The notes: generated by a model from the sequence alone, not told the origin. 64,000 nucleotides of DNA from Begonia masoniana (GCA_022432975.1 CM039509.1:8371043-8435042); one strand, 5' to 3'. Shown: positions 1 to 14,600, counted from the first letter of the stretch. Made by a program: numbers and translations.

Positions 1-323
1 GGGACCCACAGCCATTTTTGGAGCCAATCAGAAGGCTTAGATTCTACGAGGGCCCACTTTGTCCGGCTCCATTTCATTATCTACTTCTCTCTGCCTCCTC
101 CGTCTCGACTCGATCCAACTTTTTCCCTCCTTTCTTCTGCTGCTGCTGCTTTCGTCGTCTGTGTCTTTCCAAAGGAGGATCCCTCTTTCAGGTGGCTTTC
201 TTATTCTTGCTACGTTTGAAGGTTTTTTGTTATTTGTTGAGTTTGGATTCTGGACGTTTCGTTGTTTAGGGTTTTGATCCGAGGGAAAATGACTGGATCT
301 TACTTTTTCTAGGTTTTTCCTAG
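1..323 (+). promoter_or_regulatory. Promoter-proximal DNA and 5' leader of the UBC gene
   Basis: A CCAAT box lies at 24-28 and a GGCCCA site-II-like element at 51-56, the kind of motif common in promoters of housekeeping plant genes. From about 60 on the DNA is CT-rich with a short CTG run (136-150), typical of a plant 5' UTR. The base pair AG at 322-323 directly precedes the ATG after a T-rich tract, so the leader probably contains an intron. A candidate donor is CAG|GT at 189-193. No clear TATA box is seen. The transcription start and leader intron are inferred. Confidence 0.55.
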
Positions 324-2520
<2,197 letters not shown>

Positions 2521-3311
2521 CGAGCAGTGGGTTCCTTGACTTGAGGGAAGGTCCTTCCATTTGTTTTATGAGTCAGTTGTGTATGAATTATTTGCTCTGT
2601 TTTTAAGAATCTAAAGGGGGGATCAAAGGGACGTTCTTAAATATGATCTCTGTCAAAGAAAGAAGAACGCATGTTTCTTACTCGTTTATTTGGATAAAGT
2701 GATTTTCAGAACTGTCCAGCCTGTCCCCATTTAAGTACGTTACTACTAATATATAACTCAATGCAAATTGAAATTGCACTTATTCTCGTTTCCTTGTGTT
2801 ATTACTTTCTGGGTACGTGAAATTTAAAGACTAGATTCTGATCCAGTAATGTTCTTTAATCCATTCTGATCCGATCTTTGATTTTATTTTTTCAGATCAA
2901 TCAAATTTAAAACTAATTAATGTCATCGTGTATGTTCAATGTTTCTAAGAGTTTATTTTTCTAGCACTTGGAATGAGATGCGTAATTTAAAATAATGAAA
3001 TTATGAAGTGACTGACGTTTTAAATGATGGATATAGCAACATTATTATATGGTATTGTGATTGTAAGTGCTTCAGTTGTGTGAGTGATTAACAATTTCAA
3101 TTGTACTTTTATGTTATATGGTTGTCAAAGTCAAACACGATGGCTCCTCTGGCCATCAATCATCTGGTATTTAAATATTGTGATGTTGTAATTAACGTGA
3201 AAAATTATAAATATATAAATTATATTGTTAATTATACTAATTAATAAATGTCACGATTAGAAACTAGTCGCAATTACTGCAGACGAGGGTAGTTTGTAGG
3301 CAAAGGAGGTG
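2521..3311 (+). other. 3' UTR of UBC and AT-rich spacer
   Basis: The first 200-300 bp after the stop codon are probably the 3' UTR. The rest is AT-rich intergenic DNA without an ORF or recognisable element, ending at the target-site duplication of the copia element at 3312. Confidence 0.5.
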
Positions 3312-3316
3312 TATGA

Positions 3317-3519
3317 TGTTAGAGTGTACGTGTACAATGTTTTAGCTTTAGTTAGCACATTGTTCAATGCTCATGATGAGTCCCTACTATATATGCTTGT
3401 AAAACGATTTTGATATTGAAAACGAATAGGAAAAAAGATTTTCTCAGAACTGCCATTGTCTTCACTCTCTTCTTCATCTCCTCTGTTTCTACTTTATGTT
3501 CACGAATTGAATCCAAACT
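3317..3519 (+). repeat. 5' LTR of Copia-1 with PBS
   Basis: The LTR starts TGTTAGAGTG and matches 34602-34820 throughout, apart from substitutions and a gap of about 16 bp. The primer-binding site follows directly at 3520-3531 (TCGTATCAGAGC), one base off the usual plant copia site for initiator Met-tRNA. The LTR ends in CT rather than CA; the boundary is fixed by the TSD and the end of LTR identity. Confidence 0.88.
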
Positions 3520-3537
3520 TCGTATCAGAGCCAGAAA

Positions 3538-4197
3538 ATGACTTCTCCTAGCATAACAGTACCCTTCTCCCCTTCGACTGTCATTTTTCCTTCTCTGTCC
3601 CAATTTCCATCTGCAAACCAAACTTTAATAATCAAATTAGACAACTCGAATTACCTGATATGGAAAGTTCAGCCGCTAAACGTGGTTTTCACTAATGGCA
3701 TGGATACCATTCTTGACGGCAGCTATTCCCCATCCCCACAGTTTCTAGATAACCTCTCTTCTCAGCTCAATCCGGAGTTTAGTTCATGTCAGCATTTAAA
3801 TCAGCTCCTTATGAGCTGGATCTTCGCTTCTCTCTCGGAGGAGCTTCTTTCCCAAATCATTTCTTATCCTACTGCCTACGAAATGTGAACAACTCTTGCC
3901 CGACGATTTGCATCCTCCTCTTTAGCCGGAATCACAGACTTGCGACGCCAACTTCACTCTCTCTCAAAAGAAGGAAGTTCTGTTTCTCAATATATCCAGA
4001 AACTCACCTCCCTCTGCAACACTCTGGTGGCCATTGGAGAACCCGTCTCCTACAGAGACCAAGTCATATATTTCCTCAACTGACTGGGTCGCGAATACAA
4101 CTCGTTCGTCACCACCATCACTAATCGGCCTGACGAACCGTCTCTCGAAGACATTTACTGCCTCTTACAGAGTTTTGAATTTCGCCTGGAGAAACAA
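3538..4197 (+). pseudogene. Copia-1 gag, N-terminal part
   Basis: The ATG at 3538 opens a copia gag protein with the typical segment IKLDNSNYLIWKVQPLNVV near residue 35, then the retrotransposon gag core. Reading breaks at TGA 3886-3888, where the family has Trp, and again at a TGA near 4081. After each break the same frame continues with gag-like sequence. The insertion of solo LTR S1 at 4198 cuts the gene; its remainder with the zinc knuckle resumes at 7813. Confidence 0.85.
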
Positions 4198-7100
4198 TGT
4201 AACGATCCTTAAAACTATTCATAATTTTTTCGTATTATTATTATTATTTTTTAACTTTCTAGTAAACCCTTTCGTTAAATTGATAAGTCAAAGTATAAAT
4301 TGTTGAAACATATTTAAAAATCAATTAAATAAAACCATTAAAACAGAAGAGGAATCAGCCCAACAGAACAGAGGGCAAAAAGGGCCCAAGCCCAAAATTT
4401 TTCTTGTTCACATCCGCCGCTCACTTTTGCTAAGCTATATCCACCGCTCAACTCACATCCACAGCTCACTCACAAAACACATCCACCGGTGACTCACAAA
4501 ATCACATCCACCGATCACTCACAAAACACATCCACCGGTGACTCACAAAACACATCCACCGGTGACTCACAAAACACATCCACCGGTGACTCACAAAACA
4601 CATCCACCGGTGACTCACAAAACACATCCACCGGTGACTCACAAAATCACATCCACCGGTGACTCACAAAACACATCCACCGGTGACTCACAAAACACAT
4701 CCACCGGTGACTCACAAAACACATCCACCGGTGACTCACAAAACACATCCACCGGTGACTCACAAAATCACATCCACCGGTGACTCACAAAATCACATCC
4801 ACCGGTGACTCACAAAACACATCCACCGGTGACTCACAAAACACATCCACCGGTGACTCACAAAATCACATCCACCGGTGACTCACAAAACACATCCACC
4901 GGTGACTCACAAAACACATCCACCGGTGACTCACAAAATCACATCCACCGGTGACTCACAAAACACATCCACCGGTGACTCACAAAACACATCCACCGGT
5001 GACTCACAAAACACATCCACCGGTGACTCACAAAACACATCCACCGGTGACTCACAAAACACATCCACCGGTGACTCACAAAACACATCCACCGGTGACT
5101 CACAAAATCACATCCACCGGTGACTCACAAAATCACATCCACCGGTGACTCACAAAATCACATCCACCGGTGACTCACAAAACACATCCACCGGTGACTC
5201 ACAAAACACATCCACCGGTGACTCACAAAACACATCCACCGGTGACTCACAAAACACATCCACCGGTGACTCACAAAATCACATCCACCGGTGACTCACA
5301 AAACACATCCACCGGTGACTCACAAAATCACATCCACCGGTGACTCACAAAATCACATCCACCGGTGACTCACAAAACACATCCACCGGTGACTCACAAA
5401 ACACATCCACCGGTGACTCACAAAATCACATCCACCGGTGACTCACAAAACACATCCACCGGTGACTCACAAAACACATCCACCGGTGACTCACAAAACA
5501 CATCCACCGGTGACTCACAAAACACATCCACCGGTGACTCACAAAACACATCCACCGGTGACTCACAAAACACATCCACCGGTGACTCACAAAATCACAT
5601 CCACCGGTGACTCACAAAACACATCCACCGGTGACTCACAAAACACATCCACCGGTGACTCACAAAATCACATCCACCGGTGACTCACAAAACACATCCA
5701 CCGGTGACTCACAAAACACATCCACCGGTGACTCACAAAACACATCCACCGGTGACTCACAAAATCACATCCACCGGTGACTCACAAAATCACATCCACC
5801 GGTGACTCACAAAACACATCCACCGGTGACTCACAAAACACATCCACCGGTGACTCACAAAATCACATCCACCGGTGACTCACAAAATCACATCCACCGG
5901 TGACTCACAAAACACATCCACCGGTGACTCACAAAACACATCCACCGGTGACTCACAAAACACATCCACCGGTGACTCACAAAACCTCCACGGTGCTCAA
6001 AATAACGTGATACAAACACATCCACTTGTGACTCAGAACTCACTCACATCCACCGTCCATAAACTCGCTCCACCGTGAGCGCCGAACTTACTTAGCATCC
6101 ACCGTCTAATACCGAACATATCTGCCTTGAGACAACTCTTAAACCCCATCCAGACATACTACTTACCTACCCATCATTTTCCATGACTTCATTCAAACTT
6201 CCAAATATAAATACCTTCCAGACTCAAAATGAACATTATATCATAATGTCATAACTATCCTACCTCAATAACAAATTTCAAACATAATTTTCAACCTATC
6301 CGATACCAAGCATCCTAATAAGAGTTTCTATACATTTCATCAAAATATCATCACCCAAAACTTTAACCTATGCTCTCACGGGTAAGTTCGCACTAAACTA
6401 CGCCAACCGCTCCCGAAATCCTCCTTCAAGCTGACAAGGCTTCGTCTGAGAGAGGAAAATCCTCCTCACCTTGCTCTATATCACCTACACCATAAAGACA
6501 CTTATGAGATAAAAATCTCAGTAAATCCTACGTAAATGCCAATGCATGATCATGTATGCTCAATGCTAAGAAAACCGTCCATGTCATTTCATATTTCGGT
6601 ACGTGTCAGTCTATGATTATCGGAAACGCTCGACAGATGGATAGGGCACGTCAAGCGGTTAGACAGCCCACACCATCTGAAGGGAGGAAAACTCGCTCAC
6701 CACGGAACGCCAGGTCTGAACCTCATCCCCGAAAACCCCATGCCATGGTTGTTTACTGTGATACTTTACTTGCCTTTACATGCATGTTCTTTTCATGAAA
6801 CCCATGCGTAAATTCATTTTCAAGACGTTTTGAAACCATGATGCATGAACAGTTCAATATGTATAATATAACGTGAATACCATCAAAACCTCACAAATAC
6901 CATCAAAACATCACAAGCACAGACTATAAAGTAATTAACCCTAAACTACACAACCAAAGCAGTTAAACAGGCAAAACACCAACATTCACCAACAATCCTC
7001 GAGGGACAAAGCTCGACATATGGTGTAGGACAATCGGCCATAGTAAGTCATGAGAACTTACCTCAAGTCCTCAGCACACCAAGCACTATCCGTGAGCATG

Positions 7101-7812
7101 TTCACCTAAGACAATTTATAACACACGGCATTAGAACCGAGTCTAACCTAATCAGACTCCGTTAATTCCACTTAACTATCCTCCATAATCATAAATGTCT
7201 TATTATCATTCAACATTCCAATAGCTAACGATTTCTAACTTCCATCGGCAATTTCTAACGAAACCCTATTTGAATAACAACTCTAAAATCGAAGGCTAAC
7301 AATCCAGAACATTAAAACCTTACCTAGGGTCGTGATTTAGGAATGAATCGTGAAGGAAATTGATCGGTTGGAGGAGCCGTTGAATTGTGAAGAAGCGTAG
7401 GAGTGGAGAGAATTTTCGTGGCTGTGAAAGTTAAAGGAGAGAAAGAGTGAAAGTGAATGTGGTTTCTCGTAAGGGAGGGAAAATGAAGTGTTGCCTTCGC
7501 CAAGCTTCTCCCACAAGTTTTGACACTTGTCACACTCTCACTTGGTGCTCCCAACTACCCCCTTTTTACTTCCTAATTTGCCCCTCCATCCAATTGCTTG
7601 TTTGGTTGAACTTAGTTTGGTTTCTCCAACTTATCTCGTTATTTGCCTAACTACTCGTTTTCTCTAATTTTCCTTATTTCACCATAAATTTCAATTTTTA
7701 TTATTTAGGTCCCAATAAAACTTTCTGTTCGCAAAACGGACTTAATTTGACATATTTACAAAAATGTCATTATTTATTGGAATTACAAAATCCCGTAAAA
7801 CCGGGTGTTACA
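4198..7812. mobile_element. S1: solo long LTR of a Ty3/gypsy family
   Basis: The unit starts TGTAACGATCC, ends GGGTGTTACA and is flanked by the direct repeat AACAA (4193-4197 and 7813-7817), so it is a clean 3,615-bp insertion into Copia-1 gag. It has no gag or pol. Its end (AAAATCCCGTAAAACCGGG) resembles the end of the right LTR of the gypsy complex at 28399, and both contain a GGTGTAGG module followed by a donor-like ACTTAC. The best reading is an LTR left by LTR-LTR recombination. About 1.5 kb is a minisatellite; without it the size is near 2.1 kb, like the other LTRs here. By analogy with the gypsy complex, the sense strand is probably minus. Confidence 0.82.
4471..5985. repeat. 24/25-bp minisatellite (about 60 copies) inside S1
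   Basis: An almost perfect tandem array with core CCACCGGTGACTCAC and two unit lengths, 24 bp (spacer AAAACACAT) and 25 bp (spacer AAAATCACAT). Each unit carries the palindrome CACCGGTG and the bZIP/GCN4-type motif TGACTCA. Degenerate units flank it at about 4408-4470 and 5986-6078. A stretch of about 245 bp at 4878 recurs 487 bp downstream at 5365 with the same order of 24- and 25-bp units, which shows segmental duplication within the array. Confidence 0.97.
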
Positions 7813-10049
7813 AACAAAACTCTGTTGGCTATCTTTCGATCCCAACTCCGATTCTTGGTCAGACAGCAGTTCAGCACCCTTTCCGATAAGGATGGGTCCC
7901 TCGACCGTTTGATTTCTCTGGTTCCAGACCTAGCGCTCCGCCACCCTTTTATCACCAAGGGTTCGGCACAACCATGGCGACCAAACCGGCCCAACCATCG
8001 GCCCAAATGTCAAATTTGTAAGAAGCTAGGCCACTCAACCCCAGCCTGTTACCACAGGTTAAATACCTTCCACAGGTCTGGGCCATCAAACCCACCACAT
8101 CAATCCGGCCCAACTCCTTTCAACCACCCCACCCAAGCCAACTATACGCGAGCATAACCTCCCGACCCACTTGTTTACACCCAAACCCAAAACCCATATT
8201 ACCAACCCGACCCGCCTTCCCCCTTTAGTTTTCTAGAACCAACTACCGATCATCATGTTTCTCCCCGAGCTCTCACTGTCGATTTGTTGCCGACACCTCC
8301 GATCCCCGGCCCGTGGGTTCTCGATTCTGGCGCCACTCATCACTTCTCTCCACACTCGACTGCTCTCCTCCATCCTCAACCATACTCAGGCTCCAATTAC
8401 GCTGTAACTGCCGATGGTAAGCTAGCTAAAATTCTGCATACTGGTTCTGTTGTCATTCACACTTTTCTTCGTCCCCTTCACTTACCTACTATTTGTCATA
8501 CTCCACAATTCTCTCACAATCTACTTAGTGTCAGTAAACTTTGTCTTGAAAATTCAGTTTATGTTGAATTTCATGCTCATTGTTTTTTTGTCAAGGACCA
8601 CATATCTCATCAAATCCTCCTTCGAGGCTTCCTCAATGATGGCTTATACCAGCTTCAACCTACCACTGTTCGTTCTCTGTCCGCCAGCATGCCACCTTCA
8701 GCACCTCCCCTATCTCAAATTTGGCATTTTAGATTAGGACATCTGGCTATGTCTATTTTGCACCATGTATTAAACTCTTGTAATGTTCATTTTGTATAAG
8801 CTGAAATGCCAAAATTTTATACTTCTTGTCAAATGAGTAAAACTCACCATTTGCCTTTTCAAGATTCTGATTCTCATGCTCGTTCTCCGTTTGAACTTGT
8901 GCATACTGATGTTTGGGGATCGTCTTCTATTCTATCTGTTACTGGTGCTCGTTATTTCCTATTATTTGTTGATGATTGCACTAGGTACACATGGTTTTTT
9001 CATTAAAATTAAAAAGTGAAGTTCATACCATTTTTGTGCAATTTCACCTTTTGTTCATACTTAATTTGGCTTTCTTATCAAGGTTGTCCAATCCGACTGG
9101 GGAGATGAGTTCTAATCTCTCTCTAGCCTCTTTAAGTCTCTAGGGATCCATCATCGCGTCTCGTGTCCATATACTCTAAATCAAAATGGTTGAGTAGAAT
9201 GTACGAACCGCCATGTCGTAGAAATAGATCTTGCTCTACTCTTCCATTCCTCAGTCCCGCATCACTTCTAGCCTTACGCCTTTGTTACGGCTACCAGCCT
9301 CATAAATTTGTTACCAACTCCACTCCTTAAAGATAAATCTCTTTTCGAGTGCTTGTTTAATTCTATTCCAGATTACACCTCTCTGCGTGTTTTCAGCTGC
9401 CGATATTTTCCTTTTCTTCCTCCATTTAATCAACATAAATTGCAGTCTCGTTCGCTTCCGTGCGTGTTTTTAGGGCCTAGTCCTCGTCACAAAGGCTATC
9501 TGTGTTTAGATCCTAAATCAAACTAATTGTACATTTCTCGTCATGTTAATTTTGACTAGTCAAATTTTCCCTTTTCATCATTGACCATCCCTCCTACTTC
9601 CAAATCTTCTTTCTCACTACCAATTCTCCTTAATCACATACCCCTTCACCCCACCAAGACAACCGGTCATCTAGTTCTTCCTACTTCCAACCCATTATCT
9701 CTCACTCAAATAGAACCATCCACATCTACATCTACACCACTCCCTACCGTCTCTGACTACCCTCCTAGTCTCAACCTTATTCCTAATCCTCCTATTACTA
9801 ATATCCATTCCATGAGAACATGAGACAAAGCTGGTATCTTTAAGCTTAAAGCCCTTTCAGTACAATCTTCCCTCGAACCCAAAATCTTTCAACAAGCCTC
9901 CAAATATCCACAGTGGTTAGTTGCTATGCAAGAGGAAATAGTAGCCTTCAATGAAACTCATACCTGGACACTGATTACCTCTCCACAAGGGGTTAAAATC
10001 ATGGGTTGTAAGTGGGTTTTCAAAACCAAGTTCAACTCTGATGGCACAC
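7813..10049 (+). pseudogene. Copia-1 gag C-terminus, protease, integrase and start of RT
   Basis: After S1 the copia reading resumes. A CCHC zinc knuckle (CQICKKLGHSTPACYH) lies at about 8010-8055. The aspartic protease motif WVLDSGATHHFSP is at about 8310-8350. The pre-integrase HLGH-like segment (WHFRLGH) is near 8725. The first integrase catalytic region (HTDVWG) is near 8900 and the second (SDWGDEF) near 9095. At the third site the NG-VE context near 9185 is broken by stops. The RT N-terminus (GCKWVFKTKFNSDGTL) ends at the D insertion at 10050. Several stops and frameshifts are present. Confidence 0.88.
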
Positions 10050-10407
10050 TGTAACAACAAAAAATTTTAACATTGAAAAAGAAGTTGGAAAAATTCAATT
10101 GTGGTAGGAGGGAAACAAACAAAAAATTTATCATCACCTAATCCACCTACGAATTTGTCCAAAATTTAAGAAAGATGTTCAGAAATTTTCCTATAAATTA
10201 GATGATCGGGGAAGGAGGAAATCACCAACAAATCTCTCTTTCCCTCTTGGATTCTTCAGACAGAGAACTTCAAACAAAGAAAAACAAACTTACCTCGTTG
10301 GAAAACACCAACCCAACCTCCGACTGTCGCGAGCAACAATTTTACCGAACCGACCTAAGATTTTACCAGTAAGAAATTTCTGCCTAAATTCTTTTGAAAT
10401 GAATTTA

Positions 10408-10863
10408 TTAAAAATCGTACATTGCCAAGATAATTAAATCAACCTCTAGTTGATTTTCCTCAATACACATTTTGCACCTTCTAATAATAGAATCGACAAT
10501 CATAACCTTGCCCGAAGGTGTAGCTACTCCCATATTATACTTTAGAGACTCTACTTTAATATCTAACTTCTTAGCATGCTCAAGGGATATAAAAGAGAGT
10601 GTAGCTCCAGAATCAATTAATATGCTAGAAGATATACCAGAAATAAAGATCGAACCTGTCACCACATATGTATTTCCTTAAGCTTCATCTTTAGTCATGG
10701 TGAAGACTCTAGCAGTCGTCCTGGTCTGCTCCCTGACATTCTTTGGGCAGTTATTAATATAATGTTCAGGTTGTCCACATTTAAAACAAGTGTTAGTCTG
10801 AACGCGACACTCTCTAAAATGTGGTTTCTTGCAGGAGGGATATAAAGGCACATTCGTCGTCAT
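10408..10863 (-). pseudogene. Gypsy gag zinc knuckle and protease fragment in D
   Basis: On the minus strand, the knuckle CFKCGQPEHYINNC is followed, after one in-frame stop, by the aspartic protease motif ILIDSGATLSFISLEHAKKL and the C-terminal segment VDLIILAMYDF. The order and spacing match the gag-protease junction of element A at 21.5-22.1 kb. It is a fragment without the gag N-terminus. At about 10864-10885 the homology switches to the opposite strand. Confidence 0.85.
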
Positions 10864-10884
10864 GAGTTTCCTCTTAGAGATTAT

Positions 10885-11150
10885 CAGACTTCATGGCACG
10901 CCCATTTCTATCGTGTCTGCTTGAGATACACGCTTTACCTCTAAATTTTAGAGGAGTATGGAAAAAGCTATGGGAACTCAATTGAATTTCAGTACAGCTT
11001 TTCACACTCAGACAGATGGACATATGGAAAGGACGATTTAGACCCTTGAGGATATGTTAAGAGCATGTGCTATTGATTTCCAAGGAAATTGGAGTAAAAA
11101 CTTGTCATTTGTGGAGTTTTCCTACAACAACAGTTATCAACTCTTTTTGA
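10885..11150 (+). pseudogene. Gypsy integrase fragment in D, opposite strand
   Basis: On the plus strand the reading gives LHGTPISIVSA, then [43 protein letters not shown] and [11 protein letters not shown]. This is the integrase core around the second Asp and the Glu, as in element A, with at least three in-frame stops. It lies head to head with the minus-strand protease fragment, so an inversion or a composite insertion occurred. Confidence 0.85.
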
Positions 11151-11706
11151 ACTTGATTATCCCGTCATCCGACAATTGGATGAAGCGTCATAACAGACAA
11201 TTTCTTGTGATGTAGGGTCGTAACCAAAACGTTGGAAAATTTGTATTTTCACTTACCTGGATTCCGAGCGGTTAGGGTTTATAGAGATTTTTCCAATATT
11301 CAATTTTTCAATAATATCCTATTTAAAAATATCATGTTTAATTAAAATCTTGGTATTAAATTTCTATTTAAATAAATCCAATTTTAACAGAGTTTGGGCA
11401 GAATTTTCTTAAATGTGATCGTGGATCGAATCGGGTGGATTTTGACAACCTCCAAGAATTTTTTATACCAAAATAAATTTTCTTATGTGTGATCGTGGGT
11501 CGAACCGGGTCGATTTTGACAACTTCCAGGAATTTTTTCTACCTAAATAAATCTTGTCAGAAATTGAAATATATACGAAAATCAATACAATTTATAAAAC
11601 TTTAATAAATTCGGCACAATTTATCCCAACTTAAATAAAACCTGAAATACTTTCGAAAACAGAATAAGAAGATCTCGCTTTTAAGGGTTCTATGGAAGAA
11701 TCAAAG
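11151..11706. other. Non-coding LTR-like part of D
   Basis: No gene is seen. A GATGTAGGGTCG module and a donor-like ACTTACCTG (11251-11259) resemble those in the gypsy LTRs. A tandem duplication of about 80 bp at about 11400-11550 repeats GTGATCGTGG, TCGAA, GGGT and GATTTTGACAAC. It ends at the TSD CAAAG (11702-11706) of element C. Confidence 0.55.
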
Positions 11707-12589
11707 TGTCAGGACCCAACCCAGCCCAGACCAGATCCCAACGGATAGGATTATCGAGATGGGAATTATTCGACGCAAGACCAATGACCATTTAACGCAA
11801 CGACTTTCAAACATTTGTCCTACATGGCATGTAACGCCTCCGAACCCACCCTGGCTCGGTGCGCTACTTTGCTACTAAATCCCACGTTAAAACATAATTG
11901 ACACAGCAAAATTTAAAGCTAATTCTTCCTAAGTTCTCGCTAATTTAAAACCTAGCTGCCTAGACTCACTAATTTCCCTAAATCCTAACCTTTAAGCACC
12001 ACGGCATCCCTCCCGAAAATTTCGGCAAAGTAACGCCTGAAAATGGCGCCTCCAAAATGCTAGGTACCTGCAATAAAATCCAATCCCAAACAAACCAGAA
12101 TATTCCAACCATCTAACCAACCTACGAAATCTCCAAATAATAGTAAAGAGGAAACTAAAATACGAACATCCCTAAGTGAAGAAAGTCCACAATATAGGGC
12201 GATACATCACCCTTAACTTAACTATATACCACCAAACACATAGCTATCTCATAACTATCAAAAACATCAACCAAAATAATACATACGCATTCCCATCAAT
12301 TCCACAAACAGACATTTACAATATTACTAAAATACAAAACCCCACATTCTCCCGAAGACCATGGTCGAGGCGCCCCGACAACTGCCCGCACCGGCATGCT
12401 CCGTGAATCTCCGACTGCCCCAAATCCTTGGTTCCTTTATCAAGCTCACCTGTAACTGCGCCGTTAGCTACACCATAGAACACACACACACACACACGTA
12501 AGCTTACGCTTAGCAAGTAGGGGAAAACAAATATAAAAATATGCACACACGACTCTCACACAACCCAAACACGCATACAAGTCTAGCTC

Positions 12590-13080
12590 CCAAGATTACC
12601 CTAACCCAATCACCTATTACACATCTGAGTCTCGCTCCCAAGATGTGTATCCATCCGAGTCTCGCTCCCAAGATGGCCCTAACCCTCTGAGTCTCGCTCC
12701 CAAGAGGCACTACTCAATCACATCTGAGTCTCACTCCCAAGATGCGTCTCCATCTAAGTCTAGCTCCCAAGATGGCCCTAACCCTCTGAGTCTCGCTCCC
12801 AAAAGGGCACTACTCAATCACATCTGAGTCTCGCTCCCAAGATGTGTCTCCATCTAAGTCTCGCTCCCAAGATGGCCCTAACCCTCTGAGTCTCGCTCCC
12901 AAGAGGCACCACTCAATCACATCTGAGTCTCGCTCCCAAGATGCGTATCCATCCGAGTCTCGCTCCCAAGATGGCCTTAACCCTCCGAGTCTCGCTCCCA
13001 AGAGGCACTACCCAATCACATCTGAGTCTCGCTCCCAAGATACGTTTCCATCCGAGCCTAGCTCCCAAGATGGCCCTACC
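12590..13080. repeat. Minisatellite 1 in E, about 28-31-bp units
   Basis: Repeated cores GAGTCTCGCTCCCAAGATG and GAGTCTCGCTCCCAAGAGGC alternate with spacers such as CCCTAACCCTC, CACTACTCAATCACATC and CGTATCCATCC. This forms a higher-order alternation over about 0.5 kb. The unit is unrelated to the arrays in S1 and in the middle LTR of the complex. Confidence 0.93.
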
Positions 13081-13182
13081 CAGTTCCCTTACCTCTCAAG
13101 CTTACACTACCCCTTTTTACATTTTAAACTCAACGTCACACAAACCAATACAAGACAAAGAAATTACCCCAACAAATACAAG

Positions 13183-13375
13183 TCAAAGCAACCACACCAC
13201 CAAAACAATACAAAGCAACCACACAACCAAGACAATACAAAGCAACCACACTACCAAAACAATACAAAGCAACCACTCAACCAAAACAATACAAAGCAAC
13301 CACACTACCAAAACAATACAAGGCAACCACACAACCAAAACAATACAAAGCAATAACACAATCCCAAAACAAGAC
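13183..13375. repeat. Minisatellite 2 in E, about 26-bp units
   Basis: About seven tandem units with cores AAAGCAACCACAC and ACCAAAACAATAC. They are A/C-rich on the plus strand, so both strands show spurious low-complexity ORFs. Confidence 0.92.
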
Positions 13376-14503
13376 AAAGCAATAACACAACAAGTTTCCT
13401 ACCGTTCCATGGTGTAGGCCCGAAGGCAAAACAATTACAACCCACTACTTACCTGGCGTCCTAGCTCGCTGAGGATGCTCGGTTCCCTGACCATCTACGG
13501 CTCGACCTATTTTCGGTCAGGTCTGACGCGGAAAAGTCGAACCAGGCTCTGGCTTCAGCTCGCCGGAGTTCGCTCGTCTGAACGGTGGCCGGAACCGTGA
13601 GGTCGTCGGAGCATGGACGTCGCTCGAGCTCTCCTCTCTCGCGTCAGGAGCTCGGGCCGAAGAGAAACAGAGTGGCTTCTTCGTGAAGTTTTTCTATAAA
13701 AATATGTTATTTTTATTTTATTTAATCTTTTTGTTATTTTATTTATTTATCTAAAAGCAAATTACTAAATCGCCCTCTCATATTTTCGGCCATTTCGAAT
13801 TTCATTCAATCTCGTTATTAAATTATAAATTTTTGTAAATTGACCCTCACCCCGTACTCAGCTTAAGTTCTCTACTGGGAATACCCGAACATAAATTAAG
13901 AAACCATTCACTTTTCTTTTAAATTAATAACAACCTATTTTATTATTCTTTTATTTTCTCTCCATTTTTTTTTTCTTTAAAAAAAATCTCGGGTGTTACA
14001 TGGCATCCTTAGTTAGGATCTAAAGAACAAACTAATGAACTATCGACATTTATACTCGTCCAACAATTTACATCAAACATCAGAATATAGCGGAAATAAT
14101 AAAATAAAAAAATGAGTCACGATATGTGACTTTTCAACTCTGACAATAAAATCATAAATCTGATCGATCCTATGCCTCGTTGTACATCCTTACCTTTGAC
14201 ATTGATTTATCCTTCTCGGTGAACGTATCCAATATCTGAAAAATATAGATAATCCACAAATGAGCTTTACGCTCAGTAAGTAAAACAAACACCTATAATA
14301 ATTAATCTAGGCTCTATCCCATAATCTAGGACCCAACATCCTCCATCCATCTCTATCATAAAGAATTTAAATTTCCAATTCAAACCAAATAAAAGATTTA
14401 CCTTTTTTTTTTTTTTGTAAAATCATACTCTGTCCATAGAAATTCATGTTATTGAAATCGATTATAACCAATAAACTAATGCACCATAATACTAAAACTG
14501 ATA

Positions 14504-14600
14504 ACAAAATTATGCATTTACAATTATCAATCAAAGAATTTCCAATGCATTACAAAATTATGCATTTACAATTATCAATCAAAGAATTTTCAATGCATTA
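14504..14600. repeat. 48-bp tandem duplication in the left LTR of C (also at 29104-29200)
   Basis: Two copies of a 48-bp unit (ACAAAATTATGCATTTACAA and on through TCAATGCATT) occur side by side at 14504-14551 and 14552-14600. The same pair is in the right LTR at 29104-29151 and 29152-29200. Because both LTRs carry it, the duplication was already in the LTR when C inserted. Confidence 0.88.

Larger units (their letters stand above)
11830..14000. mobile_element. E: solo gypsy LTR inside the left LTR of C
   Basis: The unit starts TGTAACGCCTCCG and ends CTCGGGTGTTACA, flanked by TGGCA (11825-11829 and 14001-14005); it is 2,171 bp. The right LTR of C has the uninterrupted target. A module with GGTGTAGGCCCGAAGGC followed by donor-like ACTTACCTG (13447-13455) links it to the other long gypsy LTRs. 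It contains two different tandem arrays and no coding sequence. Confidence 0.87.

Noticed and set aside
4471..5985. Regular short direct repeats resembling a CRISPR array
   Set aside because: The units are contiguous with no variable spacers and the DNA is plant nuclear; it is a minisatellite inside an LTR.
4538..6078. Several open frames with THKTHPPV / STGDSQN repeats
   Set aside because: They are by-products of the 24/25-bp minisatellite read in different frames; no start context, gene structure or known protein supports coding.
13183..13377. Hydrophobic 64-codon minus-strand ORF rich in VVWLLCIVL
   Set aside because: It is the complement of the 26-bp A/C-rich minisatellite in E, not a membrane protein.
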